Source: Modicisalibacter coralii
GTDB taxonomy: Bacteria; Pseudomonadota; Gammaproteobacteria; Pseudomonadales; Halomonadaceae
Direction of reading: 5' to 3'
DNA length: 64,000 nucleotides
NCBI RefSeq assembly: GCF_004117855.1
Contig: NZ_QWBW01000008.1
Span: 222,224 to 286,223 of the forward strand
Positions within the stretch are counted from its first letter, which is position 1, and each line of letters begins with the position of its first letter. Below are positions 55,301-62,427 of the stretch, piece by piece. Position numbers and translations under genes: made by a program. The notes below the pieces were generated by a model. The model was not told the origin of the DNA, made no database searches, and worked only from the letters and a program-made list of their open reading frames with translations.

Positions 55301-55908
55301 GCGACGGCGAAGGCTGGCGCGACGAGATGTTCCAGGCCCTGCTGGGTGACGCCGGGCGCATCGCCGAGATCCAGCGTGCCTTCGCCGACAACCCCGAGCT
55401 GGGGCTGGTCGGCCCCGCGGGGCACTGGCTGGCCTACCCGCGCTACTGGGGCATTCACCCGGAAAGCCCGGCCCATGTGCACCGCCTGCTCGAGACCCTG
55501 GGCGACGCCGAGCCGCTGGATACCATGCACTTCTTCGCCGGCTCGATGTTCTGGTGCCGCCCCGAGGCCCTGGACCCGCTGCTGAAGGCCGTGCACTGGG
55601 GCGACTTCGAACACGAGCTGGCGCAGACCGACGGCGCCCTCGGCCACGCCGTGGAGCGCATCCTCGCCCGCGCCGTGCAGACCGCCGGCTTCCGCGTCAC
55701 CGACAGCGACGCCCCGGCGCGGCTCGACCGCGCGCCCAGGGTGAATGACCGCTACGGCTACGCCGCCCCGTGCCCGCCGCCGGCGGACACCAGCGCCGAC
55801 TACGCCCCGCGCCAGTGGTCGGGGGCCAAGGCCCGGCTGCGACAAATTGCCCGGCAGAGCCCTTTGGCCCGACGTTTGCGGCGAGAAATCCTCAGCCGAA
55901 TCGGTTGA
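52342..55908 (+). CDS. Multidomain polysaccharide enzyme: methyltransferase / coiled coil / WbsX (GH99-like) / RgpF-like
   Basis: A 1188-residue cytoplasmic fusion. Residues about 1-220: SAM-dependent methyltransferase ([25 protein letters not shown]). About 245-385: coiled coil rich in Glu/Arg, a likely molecular ruler. About 413-480: two repeats of the FD-x-x-(W/S)Y..NPD..PL-x-HY type. About 526-875: WbsX/GH99-like domain ([54 protein letters not shown]). About 892-1130: rhamnan-synthesis RgpF-like domain ([29 protein letters not shown]). The organisation suggests building and methyl-capping of a rhamnose-type chain, read by Wzt's C-terminal domain. Starts within the end of wzt (14-base overlap). 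Confidence 0.88.
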   Translation: [1188 protein letters not shown]

Positions 55909-55940
55909 ATTGCGCTAGTAAATCCTCACTATTCTCGGCC

Positions 55941-55968
55941 AACGCCACCCGCCCAGGGTGGCGTTTTC
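55941..55968 (+). terminator. Intrinsic terminator of the polysaccharide operon
   Basis: AACGCCACCC / GGGTGGCGTT, a 10-bp perfect stem with a GCCCA loop, then TTC; 32 bases after the stop. Confidence 0.8.
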
Positions 55969-56375
55969 ATGACAGCTACCGGAATATCAGGCTTTCCTTG
56001 ATAGTGAGCATTAACTTACAGTCAGAAAAGTGCCGTAAAGCGTTGGTGGGCAACGCTGACCCGCCCTTTACTGACGCTTGCATTGCGCATGCGAAGTATC
56101 TAGCATCCAGCAGGGTGAAGCTCATGCTCATTAGAAATGAGCCTTGCGGTAATATCCGGGACGACGGTCTCGGAGACCGGTTTCACCGGCATTGGGAACA
56201 ACGGCACGAATAACGTCAGGGCCCCATGTCGCAGCGCTGAGCGCCACCGTTGCCTGTGTGCACGGGTGCGCAGGCGACAGCGCAAGGCGCCGAATTGGAA
56301 ACATGTTGGATCCAATAGCGGTGTTTTTACCGCAACCCATGGAAAAAAAGCCGCATATGCAAGGAGATTGCCAGT
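55969..56375 (+). promoter_or_regulatory. Long structured leader of the surface-protein gene
   Basis: 407 bases with no supportable gene upstream of the 1175-residue protein gene. Perfect inverted repeats: GCTCATT-AGA-AATGAGC (56126-56142), CGGTCTC-G-GAGACCG (56165-56179) and GCGGT / ACCGC around a T-rich loop (56318-56333); AAGGAG precedes the ATG by about eight bases. No convincing -35/-10 pair was found by eye. Several short frames on both strands here look like noise. A long stable 5' leader is common for S-layer mRNAs; that this is one is inference. Confidence 0.5.
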
Positions 56376-59300
56376 ATGGCAACGATTAATTTCGATTCGC
56401 AGTTCTATCTCGAACAAAAGCTGGCACAGCTTCAGAAGCAGGACAGCGCCGAGTACGGCGACTGGACCACTGAAAACGTGCAGCAGGCGTTCGACGATGC
56501 CGGCCTGACCGCCGAACAGCACTACGAAATGTACGGCTACATCGAAGGTCTGAGCCCGAACATCGAGTTCGATAGCACCGAATACCTGAAGGACAAGCTG
56601 GCCCAGCTCCAGGAATCCGGCGCGACCCAGGCCAACGGCGAAGCTTACGAAACCATCGCCGACGTCGCCAACGCCTTCCAGGCGGCTGGTCTTTCTCCGC
56701 TCGAGCATTACAACCAGTACGGCCAGGACGAAGGGCTGACCGCCACGCCGGTGACCACCACGCCGAAGCCGCCCACCCCGGATAACATCATCACCTTCGA
56801 TTCTTCCGAGAAGGACGGCACCGTCGTTACCGTTGACGACAGTGGCAACCTGCAGCTGACTCAGGAAGATCAGGGCGACCTCGTCAAGCACGTCGGCAAG
56901 GATTACCGTGACGAGAACGGCAGCTTCAACACCACCGCCGACTACCAGTTCACCCTGAGCAACCAGCTCAACTACGGTGAAGACGACGCCGCAACCACCG
57001 ACATCGATGAAAGCATCGATCTCTACCAGGCGACCTTCCTCAGCCCGCTGATGGTAGCGAGCGGTGGTCAGGATCAGGGTTCCGTACTGGACCTGCGTTT
57101 CGCCGATCGTCTGGCCCCGGCCGACGACACCACCGAAACGCTGAACAACACCCAGATCAACTACTTCGAGTTCACCGTCAACGGAACCAAGTACCAGATC
57201 AACGACGAGAACACCGATGGCGCGCTGAGCCAGGCCCGTGACTATCCGGAACTGCTCCAGGCCATCCAGACCGGTGTCGCCAACCTGAAAGCCGCCAATC
57301 CGGACCTCTCCGGCCTGAGCGCGCGTCAGGGCAACACCTTCTCCGTCGACCAGTACGACGAAGCCGATAACCTGACCGGCGAACAGGTCAAGGGTATCTC
57401 CGTCGTCCTGAGCCTCCAGGAAGGCGAACTCGGCGGCTTCACCGCCAACGTCTCCAGCGCCGATGAAGGCGGTGTCGACTCCTACGCCCGTGCCTTCAAC
57501 GAAATCACCGATGGCGTGGACGGTTTGATCCAGACCTCCATCGCGCTGGACAACGTCGGTTACGGTTCACAGGGCGGCAGCGTCAACATCGCCGGTGAGT
57601 CCAACACCAACGTGGGTATCGAGAAGTTCGTCGTCACCACCAAGAACGGTGCCTGGCTGACCGAGCTGTCCTCTTCTGACACTGACAACAACGGTGAGTA
57701 CAACCACCTGAAGGTCGTCGAAGTCAGCGGCAGCAGCTACTTCCGCGTCGGCCAGCAGAGCGCGACCTGGGGTCACAGCACCACCGCCGGTGAATACTTC
57801 ACCGCCAACGGCCAGACCGCCAACTGGGTCAGCCCGTTCGTCGCCGACCAGACCGGTGGTAACCAGGGCCTCAACGACGTTCAGGACCTCGACCTGACCG
57901 GCGTCGACAGCTCCGCGATCAACGCCGCCATCACTGATGCGGTCATCAATCGCGACCTCAATCTGGTTGACGTCAACGGCGACCCGGCCGACGACAACGT
58001 CGTCTACGAGTACGACCTGACCGGCGGCGACGACGTGCTGAACCTGAACGTCTCTGCCAACGTCCTCGAGCACGAAGATTTCGAACTCGAAATCGACACC
58101 GGTGCCGGCAACGACGTCGTTCACCTGAGCAACGGCCTGACCCAGGGCTCCGCTGCACTGGTCAACCAGCAGCTCAACGACAACGTCTCCATCGAGACGG
58201 GCGCTGGCAACGACCGCGTGTGGAGCGAAGGCAGCGGCAACGCCAACATCACTACCGGTGTGGGCGACGACCTGGTGCTGGCTGACAACAGCGGCGAGCA
58301 GACTCTGGAAGCAGGTGAAAGCGTCGTCGTTGGCACCGAGACTGTCGCAACTGCTGGCGACGCTTTCGGTACCAATGAAGGCCGTGCCCAGTTCGTCTTC
58401 AATAACGCGACGACGAACATTCGCGATCTCGAGTCCAACAGTAACGCGAACCTGTCCGATGGTGCCAACGGTACCGCACAGAGCTTCACCGTCGGTGGCC
58501 TGAACTCCAATGGTGGCACCCTGGTCGTCACTGCCAGCTTCATGGGCTACCAGGCGACTGCCAACATCGCCATCGCTGCCAGCAACGTCGACGGTAGCGG
58601 CAACGCCACCGTGACTGCGCTGCAGGTCAATCAGGCCATCAAGGAAGCCATCAACGGCGATGACGTCCTGAAGGAACTGCTGCTGGCCAAAGACGGTAAC
58701 GGCAACGCGCTGATCGTCGACTCCAAGATTGACGGTGAGCTGAGCCTGGACGACCTGAGCATCGGCTTCAGCGGGCAGAATCCCGACGGTACCGCTGCGA
58801 CCTATACGTTCTCTGATGGTAACGGCACCATCGATCTGGTTGACAACGATCCCAGCACCGACGGCATCTACGACACTGAGTTCGCTCAGGAAGCCGTGAC
58901 TAATGGCGGTACCACCACCCTGACCGATATCGTCGGCGATGACAGCGACGCGGAAAGCGACAACGTCATCAACGTGGGCGCTGGCACCGACGAGATCGTT
59001 CTCGGCACCGGCCAGTTCAGCAACGACACCGTGGCTTTCACCGGCTACAACAACGGTGTCAACACCATCGTCAACTTCACCGATGGCGCTCTTGTTCAGG
59101 GTGATGAAGGTAGCGGCACTGCGCAGCCGGAAATCGCTACGGTGACATTCTCTGGTGAAGCAACTGATGGTGACACCATTGACTTCAATGGCACCACTAT
59201 CACGCTGTCGGATTCCGATACCAGCGGTACGGTCGAACTCAGCGAGATCATCACCCAGCTGGCTGGTGGTACTTACACCGACTACACGGTATCCAACTCT

Positions 59301-59903
59301 GATACCGGCGCAGGTACCATCGAGTTCACCTCGACTGCCAACGCTGATCAGACCGATATCACCACTGGTGACTTCGCCTTCACGGACGCTGATACCAGCG
59401 GTAGTGACACCTTCTCGGCAGACAGTGTCAATGTGACTCAGCAAGGTGATGATGGCACAACTGCTCCGGGTAACGGTGCCGATATCCTCGACTTCACCAG
59501 CTATCTGCAGTCTACCACTGCATCGGGTGACGCTATCGCCACCACGCTGAATGGCGATACGACTGCCGAGGCTGACTCGGTGACCGTCCTCGACTTCAGC
59601 GGTGCGACTACCGATGAAACCTTCGCCAACCTGACCGCGCAGAACCTGCTGACGGCTCTGAACGGTGATGGTGACTATGCCGGTTTCGGTGACTCCGATC
59701 TGGACGCTGCCAGCATTGCTTCTGACGCCAGCGATGGTAACTACATCGTGATGGTCCAGAGCGACAGCAACGCCGGTGAGTACAAGGCATTCCACCTGAC
59801 CGCTAATGACGACGGCGCTGGCGACTTCGCCTCCGCGCAGTTGATCGGCACCATGGACTTCGGTTCTGAGCTGACCAACCTGAACGTCGACAACCTGGCG
59901 TAA
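56376..59903 (+). CDS. Large acidic secreted surface (S-layer-like) protein, type I secretion substrate
   Basis: A 1175-residue protein without cysteine or signal peptide, very rich in Asp, Asn, Gly and Thr. N-terminus: two repeats (about 5-62 and 67-122) of the form FD-S-x-(F/E)YL-x-x-KLAQLQ...AF..AGL..HY-x-x-YG-x-x-EG, then a Pro/Thr linker and a large beta-rich body. RTX-like calcium turns GAGNDVVHL (about 575), GAGNDRVWS (about 609) and GVGDDLVLA (about 627) are scattered, not a long array. The C-terminus (FGSELTNLNVDNLA) has no positive charge and fits a type I secretion signal. Codon choice suggests high expression. Export by the exporter at 42.7-47.4 kb is inferred. An alternative is a secreted adhesin. 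Confidence 0.82.
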   Translation: MATINFDSQFYLEQKLAQLQKQDSAEYGDWTTENVQQAFDDAGLTAEQHYEMYGYIEGLSPNIEFDSTEYLKDKLAQLQESGATQANGEAYETIADVANAFQAAGLSPLEHYNQYGQDEGLTATPVTTTPKPPTPDNIITFDSSEKDGTVVTVDDSGNLQLTQEDQGDLVKHVGKDYRDENGSFNTTADYQFTLSNQLNYGEDDAATTDIDESIDLYQATFLSPLMVASGGQDQGSVLDLRFADRLAPADDTTETLNNTQINYFEFTVNGTKYQINDENTDGALSQARDYPELLQAIQTGVANLKAANPDLSGLSARQGNTFSVDQYDEADNLTGEQVKGISVVLSLQEGELGGFTANVSSADEGGVDSYARAFNEITDGVDGLIQTSIALDNVGYGSQGGSVNIAGESNTNVGIEKFVVTTKNGAWLTELSSSDTDNNGEYNHLKVVEVSGSSYFRVGQQSATWGHSTTAGEYFTANGQTANWVSPFVADQTGGNQGLNDVQDLDLTGVDSSAINAAITDAVINRDLNLVDVNGDPADDNVVYEYDLTGGDDVLNLNVSANVLEHEDFELEIDTGAGNDVVHLSNGLTQGSAALVNQQLNDNVSIETGAGNDRVWSEGSGNANITTGVGDDLVLADNSGEQTLEAGESVVVGTETVATAGDAFGTNEGRAQFVFNNATTNIRDLESNSNANLSDGANGTAQSFTVGGLNSNGGTLVVTASFMGYQATANIAIAASNVDGSGNATVTALQVNQAIKEAINGDDVLKELLLAKDGNGNALIVDSKIDGELSLDDLSIGFSGQNPDGTAATYTFSDGNGTIDLVDNDPSTDGIYDTEFAQEAVTNGGTTTLTDIVGDDSDAESDNVINVGAGTDEIVLGTGQFSNDTVAFTGYNNGVNTIVNFTDGALVQGDEGSGTAQPEIATVTFSGEATDGDTIDFNGTTITLSDSDTSGTVELSEIITQLAGGTYTDYTVSNSDTGAGTIEFTSTANADQTDITTGDFAFTDADTSGSDTFSADSVNVTQQGDDGTTAPGNGADILDFTSYLQSTTASGDAIATTLNGDTTAEADSVTVLDFSGATTDETFANLTAQNLLTALNGDGDYAGFGDSDLDAASIASDASDGNYIVMVQSDSNAGEYKAFHLTANDDGAGDFASAQLIGTMDFGSELTNLNVDNLA

Positions 59904-59968
59904 GGGTCTGCCCCGACATCACGTAGTTGGTGATGTCATCCGGGTCGGTTCGCCGGCTCGGTTTATTG

Positions 59969-59998
59969 AACCCCTCGGTCTTCGGGCCGGGGGGTTTC
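59969..59998 (+). terminator. Terminator after the surface-protein gene
   Basis: AACCCCTCGG pairs with CCGGGGGGTT (one wobble) across a TCTTCGGG loop, then TTCTCGTT. A first hairpin GACATCAC/GTGATGTC (59915-59937) lies 11 bases after the stop, so the 3' end has two stem-loops. Confidence 0.75.
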
Positions 59999-60183
59999 TC
60001 GTTGGTGGGGTGTCGCCAGCGATGCCAGGGTCGGTTTTCCGGCCCGCTTCGGTGGCTTACCCGGCACTGGGCGCGTTGGTGGCCTGGCAGCCGGTCAACG
60101 GGGTGTCGCGGTAGCATGGTGAGTCGCGGCGCCGAGGGGGCCAACCAGGCAAGCAAGCACGCTACACAAGCAGAGGAGGGAAC

Positions 60184-60774
60184 ATGACCAGTCCGATCAA
60201 TACCCATTTCGACAGGTACTATTACGTCGAGCAGAAGCTGGAACAGCTTCGCTCGGAGGATCCCGATCAGTACGGCGACTGGACCACCGAGGACGTCGAG
60301 CAGGCCTTCGAGGACGCGGGTCTCTCAGCTCGGGAGCATTACGCCACCTATGGCTTCCTGGAAGGCATCGATCCGAGCGCGGGGTTCGACACGCTCGGTT
60401 ATCTCGACGCGAAGCTGACTCAGCTCCAGGAAACCGGTGAAACCCAGGCCAACGGCGAGCCCTACGAGAATATCGCGGACGTCGCCAGCGCCTTCGTCGC
60501 CGCCGGGCTGTCGCCTGTCGAGCATTTTCACCGTTATGGCGTGTCCGAGGGGGTTCGGCCCCCCGAGTCGGATGGATTCGGCGAAACCTGGGTGTTCCCC
60601 GCCGAGCCGGACGCCGGCGAGTTTTCCGAGACCTATGTGTTCCCCACCGAGTCCGGTGCCGAAGGTGCGGAACAGCCCGCCCCGACGCTTGCCGAGCCGG
60701 CGAATGACGCCGTGGCCCTGGTGGGTGTCGCCGGTTCCCCGGCGGTGAGTCTGGACGACGGCAATATCGCCTGA
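60184..60774 (+). CDS. Short paralogue of the surface protein (N-terminal repeat domain plus tail)
   Basis: A 196-residue, cysteine-free acidic protein whose first 120 residues closely match the start of the 1175-residue neighbour (YYVEQKLEQLR, YGDWTTEDVEQAFEDAGLS, HYATYGFLEG; then a second repeat with QETGETQANGEPYENIADVASAF). The body is replaced by a short tail with a duplicated (GETWVFPAEPDAGE / SETYVFPTESGAE) motif and a hydrophobic end (ALVGVAGSPAVSLDDGNIA) that may be its secretion signal. AGGAGG lies six bases before the ATG. It could be an anchor, chaperone or competitor for the same ligand as the large protein. Confidence 0.8.
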   Translation: MTSPINTHFDRYYYVEQKLEQLRSEDPDQYGDWTTEDVEQAFEDAGLSAREHYATYGFLEGIDPSAGFDTLGYLDAKLTQLQETGETQANGEPYENIADVASAFVAAGLSPVEHFHRYGVSEGVRPPESDGFGETWVFPAEPDAGEFSETYVFPTESGAEGAEQPAPTLAEPANDAVALVGVAGSPAVSLDDGNIA

Positions 60775-60803
60775 TTGTGGGCGCCGCCGGCGTTCCTGTC
60801 GTT

Positions 60804-60840
60804 GACGCCCCTCGGCCCCCGGGCCGGGGGGCGTCTCGTT
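60804..60840 (+). terminator. Terminator after the short paralogue
   Basis: A 15-bp stem GACGCCCCTCGGCCC / GGGCCGGGGGGCGTC with one wobble pair and a two-base loop, followed by TCGTT. Its right arm and tail resemble those of the terminator at 59969-59998. Confidence 0.8.
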
Positions 60841-60880
60841 TGGTAGGATGGGCACCGGCCAACGATTCGAGAGGAGTGCC

Positions 60881-61681
60881 ATGCCACGCTTTATTCCCCT
60901 GAGTACCGAACGTCACCGCGCCGATGGCTGGGCGAAGACGCCGGATTACGCCTTCGCCGTCGACCGGCCGATCGCCGAGCTGGTGGCCGAGGAGATTCCC
61001 CGCGCGCTGCCCACGCTGCCGCTGGCCTTCATGCCCGAGGGGGAGCAGTGGGCGCTGGTCGCGCTGCTCTCGCTGGACTCGCAACGCAACCTGTTCGTGC
61101 ACCCGGACGGGCGCTGGATGGGCGGCTACATTCCCGCCGCGTTTCGCGGTTATCCGTTCGCCCTGCTGCACGACACCGAGGGCGGTCGCCGCATGCTGGG
61201 CTTCGATGCGGACAGCGGCCTGTGGGTGGAGGGCGCCGAGGAGGAGCGCCGCTTCTTCGATGACGAGGGCAAGCTGAACCAGCCGGTGGAGCGGGTGATG
61301 ACCTTCCTGCGTCAGTACGACGATCAGCGCCGCGCCACGCGGCGTGCCGTCACCGCGCTGGCCGAGGCCGGGGTGGTGGTGCCCTGGGCGTTCTCGGTCA
61401 AGGACGAGGCGGGCAATGCCCGGCGTGTCGAGGGGGTCTATCGCACCGACGAGGCGGCGCTCAAGGCGCTGCCCGGCGAGACCCTGAGCGAGCTGGCCGC
61501 CAGCGGCGCCCTGGCCATCGCCTACGCCCAGCTCTATGCTCAGCATCGCCTGCCCGGGCTGACGCGGCTGGCCGAGCTGCAGGCCAAGGTGGGCGAACAC
61601 CGCCAGGCCGGCGAGTCGGTGGACGTCGAGCGGCTGTTCGACGGCGACGACGAGGAACTGACCTTCGATTTCGGCGACTGA
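60881..61681 (+). CDS. SapC family protein
   Basis: A 266-residue soluble protein matching SapC, a family named from the Campylobacter fetus S-layer locus. The start (FIPLSTERHRADGWAKTPDYAFA) and the central block (QWALVALLSLDSQRNLFVHPDGRWMGGYIPAAFRGYPFALL) are typical, and the DEGKLNQPVERVMTFLRQYD segment follows. No signal peptide or membrane segment; presumably cytoplasmic. Its job is unknown, but it often accompanies genes for type I secreted surface proteins. GAGGAG lies four bases upstream of the ATG. Confidence 0.87.
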   Translation: MPRFIPLSTERHRADGWAKTPDYAFAVDRPIAELVAEEIPRALPTLPLAFMPEGEQWALVALLSLDSQRNLFVHPDGRWMGGYIPAAFRGYPFALLHDTEGGRRMLGFDADSGLWVEGAEEERRFFDDEGKLNQPVERVMTFLRQYDDQRRATRRAVTALAEAGVVVPWAFSVKDEAGNARRVEGVYRTDEAALKALPGETLSELAASGALAIAYAQLYAQHRLPGLTRLAELQAKVGEHRQAGESVDVERLFDGDDEELTFDFGD

Positions 61682-61792
61682 ACGCTGCGACCGGCGCCCG
61701 CCGAGGCGGCCGGTCGTCGCTCGCCTAGGAAGACAGGCCCACAACGGCTAGAATACCGGCTCGATTTACCAGTACCCAAGGATCGATCGACC

Positions 61793-62083
61793 ATGGCCGA
61801 CAACGACCAGACCGTCACCATCGACGGCAAGGATTATCAGCTGGACCAGCTCAGCGAGGAGGCTCGCAAGCAGTTGGCCAACCTGCGCCTCTGCGACGAG
61901 GAAATCGCCCGCATCCAGCGTCAGTACGGCATCGCCCAGGCGGCGCGGGTCACCTACTCCAACCTGCTCGAGCGTGCGCTGCCCGATGACAAGGCGCCCG
62001 CCAAGCGCGCCACCAAGAGCACGGCACGCAACGGCACGGCCAAGAAGACGACCGCCAGCCGGAGCAAGAAAAGCGGCGAGTGA
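61793..62083 (+). CDS. DUF6447-like small protein
   Basis: A 96-residue protein: an N-terminal beta hairpin (VTIDGKDYQLDQLSEEARKQLANLRLCDEEIARIQRQYGIAQAARVTYSNLLERALP) followed by a lysine/threonine-rich tail. The pattern resembles DUF6447, small proteins of unknown function often seen beside type I secreted giant or S-layer proteins; the match is by memory. AAGGA lies nine bases before the ATG. A clear intrinsic terminator ends the transcript. Confidence 0.72.
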   Translation: MADNDQTVTIDGKDYQLDQLSEEARKQLANLRLCDEEIARIQRQYGIAQAARVTYSNLLERALPDDKAPAKRATKSTARNGTAKKTTASRSKKSGE

Positions 62084-62105
62084 ACCGACGCGCGGCGTCT
62101 CAGCG

Positions 62106-62131
62106 AACCGGCCCATGTGGCCGGTTTTTTT
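62106..62131 (+). terminator. Intrinsic terminator after the DUF6447-like gene
   Basis: AACCGGCC / GGCCGGTT with a five-base loop and a seven-T tract, the best intrinsic terminator of the island. Confidence 0.9.
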
Positions 62132-62427
62132 GTCCGTGCGGTGCCGCGCCGGGGTGGATCGGGCGCCCGACGTGTCAGCCAGAACCTCGATCCTTGTCAG
62201 CGATATCGGACATTGTCTGTCAGTAAAACCTGCGACTTTGGTCGGTTTTTTTACGTTTCATTGCGATTTTATAACCTGGGTTACTTTGTTTACAGAATGA
62301 TACTGCTAGGGTGATGCCGCGAACGGGATGTTCGCCCTCCTTTGGCCAGCGGGCAGGAGTGCCCGACGGCCAAGACGAGGACACATGGCCAACGGCCGAT
62401 CGCGGCAACACCAAAGGAGCAGGACAG
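62132..62427 (+). promoter_or_regulatory. Regulatory gap before the third surface-protein gene
   Basis: About 300 bases with no gene. A short hairpin (CGAC-TTTG-GTCG, 62233-62244) followed by seven T residues forms a second possible terminator. From about 62220 to 62310 the DNA is markedly AT-rich, with TATAAC (62270-62275) and TTTACA (62289-62294) elements that could belong to a promoter, although no ideally spaced pair was found. AAAGGAG lies upstream of the next ATG. Confidence 0.45.

Noticed and set aside
52261-55845. A 1194-codon open frame on the minus strand across the whole 1188-residue polysaccharide enzyme gene
   Set aside because: It is the antisense shadow of a GC-rich gene; it has low-complexity Val/Gly/Ala/Arg content and no domain, while the plus frame shows several recognisable domains.
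56131-56891. Several small frames on both strands in the surface-protein leader
   Set aside because: No homology or consistent ribosome sites; they overlap each other and the structured repeats.
57567-59795. A 742-codon minus-strand frame inside the large surface-protein gene
   Set aside because: Mirror of the regular Asp/Asn/Thr/Gly codons in the real gene; no recognisable features and no plausible start.
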